From: Nissolia schottii | Lineage: Eukaryota; Streptophyta; Magnoliopsida; Fabales; Fabaceae | Reading direction: 5' to 3' | Length of the DNA: 64,000 bases | Assembly: GCA_003254905.1 (NCBI GenBank) | Contig: QANU01085255.1 | Span: 779,624 to 843,623 of the forward strand | Shown here: positions 49,231 through 59,851 of the stretch, piece by piece | Layout of the letters: each line of letters opens with the position of its first letter | How positions within the stretch are numbered: position 1 is the stretch's first letter | Notes under the pieces: generated by a model | What the model was told of the DNA's origin: nothing | Databases searched by the model: none | The model's input: the letters and a program-made list of their open reading frames with translations, nothing else | Position numbers and translations under genes: made by a program

Positions 49231-50460
49231 ATTGTTAAGATAGAATATTTTATTGAACTTGAATGTGATATAAATACTTATATTTTTGACAATTTTCTTA
49301 GAACTTTATTCAACGTATTTTGTCATAATTTCATGTTTTATTTGATATGGACAATTTTTTTATTAATCAAATCGTTAAAATAATCGACTTATAAAAGATT
49401 TACATATTTGTCACACTTAAATAAATGTATCAAAATAAGAAAATTGCATCATATTCACAAGGGCATAATATAATATTATTGACACAATTTAACTGAGTGT
49501 AGTTATCGCACCCGATCTCGTATCTCACAAGGATGGAAGTTTAATTCTTGTAACATATGCTATGATCACATGCATGTTTAGTTTACAAAGTTTGCACATT
49601 GCAATTATAAAACGTAAGTTTAATCACCTTATAGTGAGATTCTATAGTACTCAACATGTTTGGCTTTTATTTGTCCATAAACTCAACTTACTTTTTTTTT
49701 TCTTAAACTTATTTTTGGCCAAAGTAAAAATAGAGTTACTTTTCAGTTTGATGTTTGCAATCTGAAAAATTATTTTATCATATTGCTGATATTAACTTTT
49801 ACTTTATTCTCTTCTAAAATTTATATAGAATGATTTATTTAGTTACTTTACATCTAAAAATAATTTTACCTTATATTATCCAAATAAATATCATTCTCTT
49901 AGATTTACTTTTGAAATATTCAAACAAAACACAAATCAATTATTTTCACCTTAATTTTTCTAAAAATAATTATTTAAAAAGTAAAACTAAACGACCCCAT
50001 TTTAACAAATGATTTATAATCATTTCAACAAATATTTAAAGAGTCTTAAAATACATTTTGAACCTCAAACTAATTTTTTTGCCTCAATTAAATTATCAAC
50101 ATCTCAACCTTATAATTAGAAACACAATTAATCTGATCTAATCTGATAAAGTTCCTTAAAGAGTAAAAGTCTCCTAACAAGGATTTGTTTCCTTTGACCT
50201 TAGTAATATTATTGAATTAAAAGTCATCTAAAATATTTATTTATATTTGAAAAACAATAACTTAACTTTATGATTTAAAAATGAGAATAAGATGAGGTAA
50301 GGGGAGAGAGAGAGGTTGAAGGGTAGTGAGTGAAGTGAGTAGAGTGAGAGAGTGAGTGAGTGAGGTGTTGTGGGGTGTAGTGAGAGGGTGATCGGAAAGA
50401 AGAGGAGAAAAAAAAAAAAACAAAAGGAAAGAGAAGGAAGGACAAGTAGGTAATTGTAAT

Positions 50461-50467
50461 TATAAAG
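50461..50467 (+). promoter_or_regulatory. Candidate TATA box of the REVOLUTA-type gene
   Basis: TATAAAG about 1.0 kb before the main ATG. A long leader is normal for HD-ZIP III genes, and the sequence that follows (50500-51480) is CT-rich and leader-like. Unspliced or spliced leader cannot be decided here. Confidence 0.4.
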
Positions 50468-50933
50468 GAAACATGTCCGTCTGGTAAGTTTCTCGATATG
50501 CGTGCCTCCTTCCCCCCCTTCCCTTCTCTCTCACTCTTTCTCTCTCTTTGAAAATTTTCCCGGAAAATCAAATTCAGTTTCAACATTTTCAATTTTAGGG
50601 TTTTCTTCATTCTCCATCTCTCAGAACAACAAGAACAAGTAACGGAGACAGAGAAGAAGAGAAAGACCAAAAAAAAAAAAAAAGTTGAGCGCACCGAAAA
50701 AACCCACCACCTACCCACCCCACCCCCACTTTCTATTCTATTCGTTCCTTCTTCCTCAAGCTCCAATCCTCAACCTACTCTCTCACTCTCTCTCTCACTC
50801 TCACTCACTTCTTCCCTTTTTCTCTCTACTTGTCGCTGGAATCTGGTTGAAAAGGGAAAGGCTCTCTCTTCAAACTTGGAAACTGCCAAAGTTGTTGTAC
50901 CCAAACACTCCCCCCAGTTTTCTCTGTCTTGTT

Positions 50934-51002
50934 ATGGATTTAACAACGAGCTTTTGCCATAAGAAAAGAAAAGCCCGTAAATTGAGGCGCTTCCCTGCTT
51001 AG
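50934..51002 (+). other. Upstream ORF 1 in the REVOLUTA leader, 22 residues
   Basis: ATG at 50934 (context GTTATGG) opens a 22-codon basic peptide rich in Lys and Arg (HKKRKARKLRRF), ending in TAG. About 480 bases before the main ATG. Confidence 0.4.
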
Positions 51003-51246
51003 AAAGAAGGGAAGGAGCACAACCCGTTTGCAGCAGGTGGTTTTTTCCTCTTTTTTTTATTTATTTTAAGTCTTTATTTTTATCGAATCTGTTTTTGAGA
51101 GTTAAAGGGAACCGGGTTTTCAGCTGCTTAGAAACGAGGATTTTCTGTTTCCAAACTTTGGAACCACTCGCTGAAGAGAGGAGAAAAAAGAAAGAAGGGG
51201 GGGAGTTTCATTTTCCTCAAACCCTGTTACCACTAGGCTGTAGAAT

Positions 51247-51270
51247 ATGATGATCAGGAGCAACCGGTAA
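51247..51270 (+). other. Upstream ORF 2 in the REVOLUTA leader, 7 codons
   Basis: Two adjacent ATGs open MMIRSNR and stop at TAA (51268-51270), 213 bases before the main start. Confidence 0.4.
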
Positions 51271-51483
51271 CTCAGGTTGCACAAAAATACACACTTTCCT
51301 TGTCCTCTATTGCAATTTTACAACCCCCCCACAATTTGCAACTTTAACCCTTGCCAACCACGCCCCACCTCCATCGGTTACATAAGTGTTTAGAAGTATT
51401 TATTTAACATTTAGCATTAGCATAAGAATCTTGTTGTGGTGTGGTGTGAGGGATTTGGGGATTTTGGAGTTTGGAGCAGAAAG

Positions 51484-54400
51484 ATGGCTATGGCTGTGGC
51501 TCAGCACAGAGAAAGCAGCAGCAGTGGCAGCATTGACAAGCACCTTGACTCTTCTGGGAAATACGTGCGCTACACTGCTGAGCAGGTTGAGGCTCTCGAA
51601 AGGGTCTACGTGGAGTGCCCGAAACCCAGCTCCTTGAGGAGGCAGCAGTTGATCAGGGAGTGCCCCATTCTTTCCAACATCGAGCCCAAGCAAATCAAAG
51701 TTTGGTTCCAGAACAGAAGGTAGAATCAAGTCCTCCCCTTTTTTTCTCACTTTCATTTTGGAGGTCTAGGACAGGATCTTATGGTCAAAGGGTATGCGAT
51801 TTTGTTGGTATGCTGATGATCGTTTTGTTTTTCGGTGTTGAATTATGCAGGTGTAGAGAAAAGCAGAGGAAAGAGGCTTCTCGGCTTCAGACTGTGAACC
51901 GCAAGCTGACTGCGATGAACAAGCTGTTGATGGAGGAAAATGATCGGTTGCAGAAACAGGTGTCGCAGCTGGTGTGTGAAAATGGGTATATGCGGCAGCA
52001 GTTACATACTGTGAGTGCATGAACACTGGTTTTCATTTACTGTCTCTTTGTCAATTGTCTTGCATGAATGCTGGAGAGTTATTTTTAACTTCAGTTATGG
52101 CTTTTGAGCTGTGTATGTTTGGTTGATTGAACTGATATAGAGTTTTTGCTGTGGTTATTACAGTTGCAGCCTTCGGCGGCAGCTAATGATGCAAGCTGTG
52201 ATTCAGCAGTTACGGCTCCTCAGCAATCTACGAGAGATGCTAATAGTCCTGCTGGGTAATTTTGAAGCTTATGAGATGGGCTTTCAGCGGGTTTTTCTTG
52301 TGATGCTTTCTCTGATTTGTTTTCTTGTGTGATCCTTGCAGATTCCTATCAATTGCAGAGGAGACCTTGGCAGAGTTCCTTTCAAAGGCTACAGGAACTG
52401 CTGTTGATTGGGTCCAGATGCCTGGGATGAAGGTTTTTATTTATTATTATTCCTTGCTAGTAAACAAGTTAATTAATCAGTGGTGGTTTTTTCCTTTTAT
52501 TTTTTCACAACTCTGATACCATGCTTTGAGTTGAAGTTTCATCCATGATAATCCTCTTTGTCAGCCTGGTCCGGATTCGGTTGGGATCTTTGCTATTTCA
52601 CAAAGTTGTAGTGGAGTGGCAGCTCGTGCCTGTGGTCTTGTTAGTTTAGAACCGATGAAGGTAAATGAGAAAGGAAAATATGGTTTACAATTGTCTGTCA
52701 TTTCTTCATTTCTTGATTTCTTGATATCCAAGTTAGTCAGTTGTTTCAATTTTGAATGCCTAAATGCCATAATTTTCAATAGATTGCAGAGATCCTAAAA
52801 GATCGTACATCTTGGTTTCGGGATTGCCGAAGTCTAGAGGTTTTCACAATGTTCCCTGCTGGAAATGGAGGTACAATTGAACTAGTTTACACACAGGTGG
52901 GAAATCAAATTGAAATGTAACATCCCTTAGTTATTTTATTTTATTGGTCCCGATTCCTGAAGACTAAACACTAAATTTGCTACAGACATATGCTCCAACC
53001 ACACTGGCTCCTGCCCGGGATTTCTGGACTCTCAGATACACTACAACTTTGGAGAATGGCAGTGTTGTGGTGAGTATGTTTATATTGTCTACTGTCTAAA
53101 ACTCATGCATTGCTTCTGTTGCATATAATTTATATATGAACCTGCATTCATCCTGGTTTCTTGTAACTGAAAGGGAGATTTTTAATGTAATTTGCACTTG
53201 TGAAGGTTTGTGAGAGGTCGCTATCTGGTTCTGGCGCTGGGCCTAGTGCAGCTGCTGCTGCTCAGTTTGTGAGGGCTGAAATGCGCCCTAGTGGCTACTT
53301 GATTCGACCATGTGAAGGTGGAGGTTCAATCATCCACATTGTAGACCACCTAAACCTTGAGGTTTGACTTCTTATCAATTTGCTATAATATATTTGCTTT
53401 ATTTTATGTACGTAAAATTGCTTAATATTTTCATCTAGGCATGGAGTGTGCCAGAAGTGCTGCGGCCACTTTATGAATCATCAAAAGTGGTAGCTCAGAA
53501 AATGACAATTGCGGTAAGTTCACTATTGTTAATTCATGACATTGGGTTATATTGCAAACTTTGGTTGGCTATTGTGATTATTGTAAATGTAAATGACATT
53601 CAAACTGCGAACTGCAATCTTTTGAGTAAATCCTGTTGCATATCATTCCACAATCCGCATTTAAGTTAGACTTTGGCGTATAGATCTCGTGGGCCATGCT
53701 AGGGATGCCTCCTCTAGAAGTTGCTGGTAGTGTTGTTGCTTTATAGTCTTTGGATTAAACGGATTCATATATCATCTTTTCCATTCCCTTATGTGTTAAT
53801 ATTCTTCATGTCAAGTTCAACAAGTACATCACTAGTTTTCCAGACCCATCTATATTTCATCTAATTCTCATACCATCTACGAAGACTGTTATTGATTTGA
53901 TGGGTTTTGTGATAGGCACTGCGATATATCAGGCAATTAGCTCAGGAAACAAGTGGTGAAGTAGTTTATGGTTTTGGCAGGCAACCTGCTGTCCTGAGAA
54001 CTTTCAGTCAGAGGTTGAGCAGGTAGAGCACTTAAACTAATTTTTTCTCTTGGAAACTATTTCAGCCTGCTGTTGCAATATGATCTGCTGTATTGATACG
54101 TTACATTTGCAGAGGCTTCAATGATGCTGTCAATGGATTCAATGATGATGGTTGGTCTGTACTGAACTGTGATGGTACTGAGGATGTAATCGTCGCTGTT
54201 AATTCAACCAAGGATTTGAGTGGCACTTCTAATCCAGCTAATTCCCTTACATTCCTTGGAGGAATTCTCTGTGCAAAAGCTTCTATGTTACTCCAAGTGA
54301 GTGTCAAAACCCATTGGCACCGAAAAAAGCGAAATCTACATCTTTGAAATGTCATATGACAAGCTTTCATTCTGCCTTACTTGCAGAACATCCCTCCTGC

Positions 54401-57061
54401 AGTTTTGGTTCGTTTCCTGAGGGAGCATCGCTCGGAGTGGGCTGATTTTAATGTTGATGCCTATTCTGCCGCATCACTGAAAGCTGGCTCCTATGCCTAT
54501 CCAGGAATGAGGCCTACAAGGTTCACTGGCAATCAAATAATGATGTCTCTCGGACATACAATTGAACATGAAGAGGTATGGTTGCATTTCATTGCCCCAC
54601 AGATCCAGATGGAAGCATGTCTGCATCTGTGTCATGGGGTCCCTTAGAGGGACTTCGGCTTGCATGATTTGAGCTCTTGTTGTTTCTTAGATGGTCGATG
54701 CATACTTGCATTAGGCAAGTTCTTGCTAATGTTGTCTTTACCTTACAGATGCTGGAAGTTATCCGGCTTGAAGGTCACTCTCTTGCTCAAGAAGATGCTT
54801 TTACATCTAGGGACGTTCATCTCTTACAGGTTCTGCCTCTGACTCTAGTTGATATGTGAATTATCTGTATTATGTTCATTTTGCATAAGCTAAGTCAGAT
54901 CAAATGTTTATGTATCATCTGGCTTACTAGATCTGACTTTCTCTAGGTACAAGTTCTGTTTTGGAAAATGCATTTGCTATTTCATCATATTGCAACTGTC
55001 TACTATATTGTGATGGATGTAGTAGGTGGTGATGTTAGGCACACAAATGGTTGGTTCAAAAAATTTAGGCTGTGTTCGGCCAAAGTTTTCTTTTGGGCTA
55101 GTAATTTTGCTAGCCTAACCCTTTTATTTGATCAAGATTGGCCCATTTGATAGCCATGACACAAATACGCAAAATATTTTATGGATTTCACCCTGATTGA
55201 AATTTTTAGATTAAAGCTTGTGTCCATCAGGAGGTTGGAAGTTTTCTTCTGCGGTTCTGCCCTCTAAGGATGCACTTCATCTATAGTTCACTTTTGTATA
55301 GTACTGTGGTTTATAGTTTATACATGTAAAAACGTGATAAATAGACTTGTGCTAAGTAGACATTTTTGGCTTTTTCTTCTTTTCTTTTGGGCAGTTATGT
55401 AGTGGAATTGATGAGAACGCTGTGGGGGCTTGTGCTGAGCTCATATTTGCTCCAATTGATGAAATGTTCCCGGATGATGCTCCATTGGTGCCTTCTGGAT
55501 TTCGCATTATCCCATTGGATTCAAAATCAGTTGAGTTCTGACTTTCTCTAATGAGTTATTTTACTGATCATTTGACTCCTCTAGTCAAGTTAATCTCCTT
55601 GCCATCCTTGACACTTGTACTGACTTAAGATTATTCAATTTCATGTGGATACCCCCAAAACCACTGGATATTATTTTCTTTTGGTGTCAAAGCTCTTGGT
55701 ATCATATTTGAACACAAAAAGTACTGTGCAAGTTAGAAAGGCCCTACTGGTGTTGATGTCCATAGATGGAACCCTGCAATAATTTTCATGTTATCGTTTT
55801 TCAGGGTGATAAAAAGGATGCCATGCCAACAAATCGGACCCTGGATTTGACATCTGGCCTTGAAGTAGCCCCAGGAACAAATCCTGCTGCAGGAGATTCA
55901 TCATGTCATAACAACCGGTCGGTTTTGACAATTGCCTTCCAGTTTCCTTTTGACAGTAGTCTGCAGGATAATGTTGCAGTCATGGCACGTCAGTATGTAC
56001 GTAGTGTGATGTCCTCTGTGCAGAGGGTTGCCATGGCGATATCTCCATCTGGTATAAACCCAGCTGTCGGAGCAAAACTATCTCCCGGCTCTCCAGAAGC
56101 CCTTACACTAGCTAACTGGATCTGCCACAGTTATAGGCAAGTCTGCATATATCTGATATTACTGTTTAATATTTCCAGAGTTGATGCTTTGTTACTGAAC
56201 ATCCATTTTTGAAAAAATATCTAACACGTTTCCCTATCTCTTTCATAAAAACAGTTATTATTTGGGGGCGGAATTGCTGAGATCTGATTCTCTTGTTGGT
56301 GACATGTTGCTCAAACAGTTGTGGCATCATCCGGATGCCATTTTGTGCTGTTCGTTGAAGGTACTGCCGGGGTTTGATTTTATGTACACTTTCTCGTATG
56401 CAATGGAATTTGGAGGTGTTTTAATGATAGCCCTTTAAAGCTTGCCATGTTAGGTTTACGCGCTTCTCTGTTTGGTATTGCAGTCGCTGCCCGTGTTCAT
56501 TTTTGCTAACCAGGCTGGCCTCGACATGTTGGAAACAACTCTAGTGGCTTTACAAGACATCACATTGGATAAAATATTTGATGAATCTGGACGCAAGACA
56601 TTGTTTGCAGATTTTGCCAAGTTGATGCAGCAGGTAGTTTCCTCCAGTGAACACATTCTCATACTTAAGGCAGAAGAAAAAAGAAACACATTTTTCCACC
56701 TTCACTTGAGTTCTCAATTTTTTCCTTTTACATTTCAAGTTACAACCTCTCATATTTCTATTAAGTTATGATATATAATTTCCTGCAAATCCGACTTCAT
56801 TTATTTTATTTAATAAATAGGAGGATATATCGTTACTCATTTTGATATTTCAACCTTGTATGCTTTTCATTAATGGCTGAGTTGTTGTTTGCATATTTAT
56901 TATTCCTTCAGGGGTTTGCATATCTGCCAGCTGGGATCTGCATGTCAACAATGGGGCGACATGTTTCGTATGAGCAAGCCGTGGCATGGAAAGTTCTTGC
57001 TGAAGAAGATAATAGTGTTCATTGCTTAGCTTTCTCTTTCATAAACTGGTCCTTTGTATGA
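51484..57061 (+). CDS. REV: HD-ZIP III transcription factor, REVOLUTA type
   Basis: Nuclear regulator of leaf polarity, vascular patterning and meristems. Exons: 51484-51719, 51851-52010, 52164-52255, 52342-52432, 52565-52660, 52783-52896, 52986-53069, 53206-53361, 53439-53513, 53916-54022, 54113-54296, 54387-54575, 54749-54829, 55395-55529, 55805-56136, 56255-56360, 56484-56633, 56912-57061. They join in frame to 845 residues (REV of Arabidopsis is about the same). Homeodomain about 25-88 (YVRYTAEQVEALERVY; KIWFQNRR-type helix read as KVWFQNRR), leucine zipper about 89-130, START lipid-binding domain about 155-370, and the C-terminal MEKHLA domain ending in AFSFINWSFV. The start MAMAVAQHRE matches REV better than PHB/PHV or ATHB8/15. 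The miR165/166 site crosses the exon 4/5 junction. Intron 15 has a GC donor (AG|GCAAGT at 56137). Confidence 0.95.
52422..52574 (+). promoter_or_regulatory. miR165/166 target site split by intron 4
   Basis: The spliced message reads CTGGGATGAAG (52422-52432) joined to CCTGGTCCGG (52565-52574): 21 bases complementary to miR166, with mismatches only near the miRNA 3' end and G:U pairs. Because 132 bases of intron lie between the halves, the site exists only in spliced RNA. It encodes PGMK|PGP in the START domain (about residues 189-196), the position known in all HD-ZIP III genes. Confidence 0.93.
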
Positions 57062-59072
57062 ATGAATGTTGCAATTCCAGTATTTAAACAAGGCCAATGC
57101 TTTTTCCCACTTGAATATGAAAACGAGGGTACAAAAGGGAAGGGTAAATTTTTTGAGAGGGAAAAGTAAATTCACCTACGCCATAGGATATCATATTTGC
57201 ATCTAATTCGATTTAATTTATTTTCCTAATTAACTTTTTGCAGAGACAGAAAGTGAGTTAAAATCTTATAAATTTTTATTAGTGCTAGAATTAAGATTAG
57301 TGTCTCATCCATTTCCTTAAGTTGAGACAAATGGGGTCAAAGGCAACAAATTTTACAAGGATTAAAACTCTTAAATGGTGTAACATGCATCACACAAATA
57401 GATTCCAACAAATGAACGCAATTTGTGCAGCCACTTCAATATGTAGGGTATTCAATTTGAAAGTAATAGTGATCATATTATGACTCGAATAGTGTTACGC
57501 CAGAGATTATGGTTCCCTGTAATTTTAAACGCGGATCCTGGTGCATATATAAATCAAAGCCAGAATGAGAGTGACTTAAATAATTGATAAGTATTCATTT
57601 CTAAACTTGTAATTGTCATAGATTGTAATCACGAAAGTAAGCTCACGATTATTTGTCATAATAATTTGGAGTAACGTATCATTTTTATCTTTATCTTTGA
57701 AGTGGATAGTTTTCATTAATTTTGTTTTAAAATTATTAAAGTTGTCTCAAAAGTTGTTAAACATTTGCCATAATCGTCTTATGAGATTATGAGATTAGGA
57801 TAATAGGGGATAACTTTGATAGACGTTTGACAATTTTGAGAATAATTTTGATAATTTTAAAAGTTTGAGAATAAGATTGATGAAAATTGTCAATTTTAAG
57901 GATAAAAATAATGTTTTACACTGATAATTTAGAAGAAACTGAAACTCTGTATTTTATATAATGGAACCTTGGTACTTTGTGACTTGTCAGTTGAGTCAAT
58001 CATTTCCCACTAATGAATGCCTAGTTGCATAAATAATGGATAAATAGGAATTACACTGTTCTTAATTTTTTTTACAATTCAATTTTTTTTACAAAATTAA
58101 AAGTTTAATTATTATTCATTGACAATGTAAAATTATACAATTATTTAATCACACCTTCGTATATGCATGACTCAACAAGTTTTAGATTGAAAAATCAAAC
58201 CTTTTTATTGATTATACAAAATATAATTCAACGACAATGTAAAATGTTATACACAATTAATATATAACAATTAAACTTTAAAATCAATCTATTACAAATT
58301 AGAGGTATAGTCTAACATTAAGAGGATGTATCATGGTACATGGCCACGGTCGATTAACAAACTAATGGATAAGTGATGCGCAATTTGATATCATGTAAGG
58401 ATAATGACAAATTCAATTCCAAAATGAACCTGGTTGAGACAATGACAATATTAATGTTCAATTTCTCTAAATTACGACGTTAATGTCTCTAACAATTCAG
58501 TTAATAAAATAAGAAAAATAGTACTTGACGACTTAGTTTAAAGCCATCCATTAATTGGGAAATTTTTTAAAATAAAACATATAAATTGATTTATTTTTAA
58601 AATGAAATAATTTTAAAGTTGTTCTCAAAATCAACTAATTTCACTATAAATGGAGTTAATTTAAGTTGACTTTAATTTTAAAAAACATAAAAAATTAAAA
58701 GTCAATTAAAATTGACTTCAAATTAAAAAATAAATCCAAAATTAGAAGGAATTCGATTAAAATTGACTCTTTTTTAATAATAAAATTAGTTTATTTTAAA
58801 AATAACTATAAAACTAATTCCTTGTGGGGGAATAAATCAATTTTCATGTTTTATTTTTTAAAAATTTTCCGTTAACTTCACGAAAAAAACAGTTCTTCAG
58901 ATGTTTATCAGTATCACATCGTGGCTGTCATATTTAAATTTGTGCGGAAGAAAAGAGGGCACACTTCGTTTGAGAATTTTGTGTGCCATATCAATTAAGG
59001 AACAAGTGACAGTTATATTTTAATTTAATTTGTATGCATGACTAATATAATAATATAAGAGTCAAACATGTT
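57062..59072. other. REV 3' region and AT-rich intergenic DNA
   Basis: The first few hundred bases should contain the REV 3' UTR; no firm poly(A) signal chosen. From 57700 to 57910 an imperfect palindromic stretch (GTTGTCTCAAAAGTTGTTAA against GACAATTTTGAGAATAA) hints at an old MITE. The modules at 58653-58769 are listed separately. Confidence 0.4.
58653..58769. repeat. Second locus of palindromic AT-core modules
   Basis: AGTTAATTTAAGTTGACT (about 58653-58671), AAGTCAATTAAAATTGACTT (58699-58718) and ATTCGATTAAAATTGACTC (58751-58769) repeat every about 47-52 bases. They match the modules at 48321-48454 in core and spacing, and both loci carry AAATxCAAAATTAGA / AAATCTAAAACTAGA-like sequence next to a module, so they are probably diverged copies of one repeat. 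Confidence 0.55.
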
Positions 59073-59851
59073 TGAGTTTTTTTACTCTTTTGCCCCTGCT
59101 AGAGGAATAAATTACAAAAAATACCCCGTTTAAAAACATATTAGAAGGCCTGGTTGAGATTCGCAAACTCAAAAAATAATCTTGCAAAAAGGCCAGGACG
59201 CTCTTTATTGTGGGCGCGGGGGAAAAGCCATCGATTTGGACTTCGAAGGGCTCAAACAGCCTGGCCTCATGCGCGCGAGCCCAACTCTTTTCTTAACTCT
59301 TTTTACCAATACAACAACTACTAAAGGTATATAAACACTTAAAAGGTTTGTGAGCTACTATATATCAAAAGCTCTAGTCTCACATTGGTTAGCTCACAAA
59401 CCTTTTAAGTGTTTATATACCTTTAGTAGTTGTTGTATTGGTAAAAAGAGTTGAGAAATGGGTTGGGTTCGCGAGCATGAGGTCAGGCCGTCTGGGCCCT
59501 TCGAAGTCCAAATTGATGGATTCCCCCGCGCGCACGATAAAAAGCGTCCAGGCCTTTTTGCAAGATTATTTTTTGAATTTTTGTAGCTTACCTGAGAACC
59601 CAAGATTTTCGCATGTATTGAATTCTCCGTCCACCATGTGCTAACATAGCACATATATGAATATTTGCTTATATTTTAATTAAACAAATTAAAAAAAATT
59701 TAACTACTTTGAACACAATTCGTTGCCGAATCTCAACCAGACCAGCCACGTCAGCAGAAACCGTGGTAGTCCTGTAATATGTTTTGAAACGAGGATATTT
59801 TGATAATTTGTTCCTCTGGCGGGGGCAAAAGAGTAAAAAACTCAACATGTT
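59066..59851. mobile_element. Fold-back DNA element, 772 bp, with 7-bp target duplication
   Basis: Element body 59073-59844 begins TGAGTTTTTTTACTCTTTTG and ends with the inverted copy CAAAAGAGTAAAAAACTCA; both sides carry ACATGTT (59066-59072 and 59845-59851). The inverted arms run almost to the middle: about 60 nearly perfect bases (59296-59356 against 59391-59452, AGCTCACAAACCTTTTAAGT...) close on a 34-base loop. The right arm holds about 150 bases absent from the left. No coding capacity. Likely a fold-back non-autonomous element; superfamily not certain. Confidence 0.75.

Larger units (their letters stand above)
46501..50400. other. AT-rich intergenic DNA with palindromic modules
   Basis: About 3.9 kb. 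Holds TA/GTAT microsatellite (46768-46801), a small hairpin (47268-47303), the palindromic-module repeat at 48321-48454, and a GC-richer block at 48790-49230 with a possible decayed frame. Nothing else recognised. Confidence 0.45.
50500..51483 (+). other. Probable long 5' leader of the REVOLUTA-type gene
   Basis: CT-repeat tracts (50525-50550 and about 50775-50830) and purine-rich blocks typical of transcribed plant leaders. It holds at least two small upstream ORFs (50934-51002 and 51247-51270). A leader intron is possible (CAG|GTGG at about 51036 is one donor candidate), but I could not fix both ends. Confidence 0.45.

Noticed and set aside
50275..50766. 163-codon minus-strand frame opposite the REVOLUTA leader
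   Set aside because: It is the complement of CT-repeat and poly-T leader sequence, giving Phe/Ser/His-rich low complexity; no domain.
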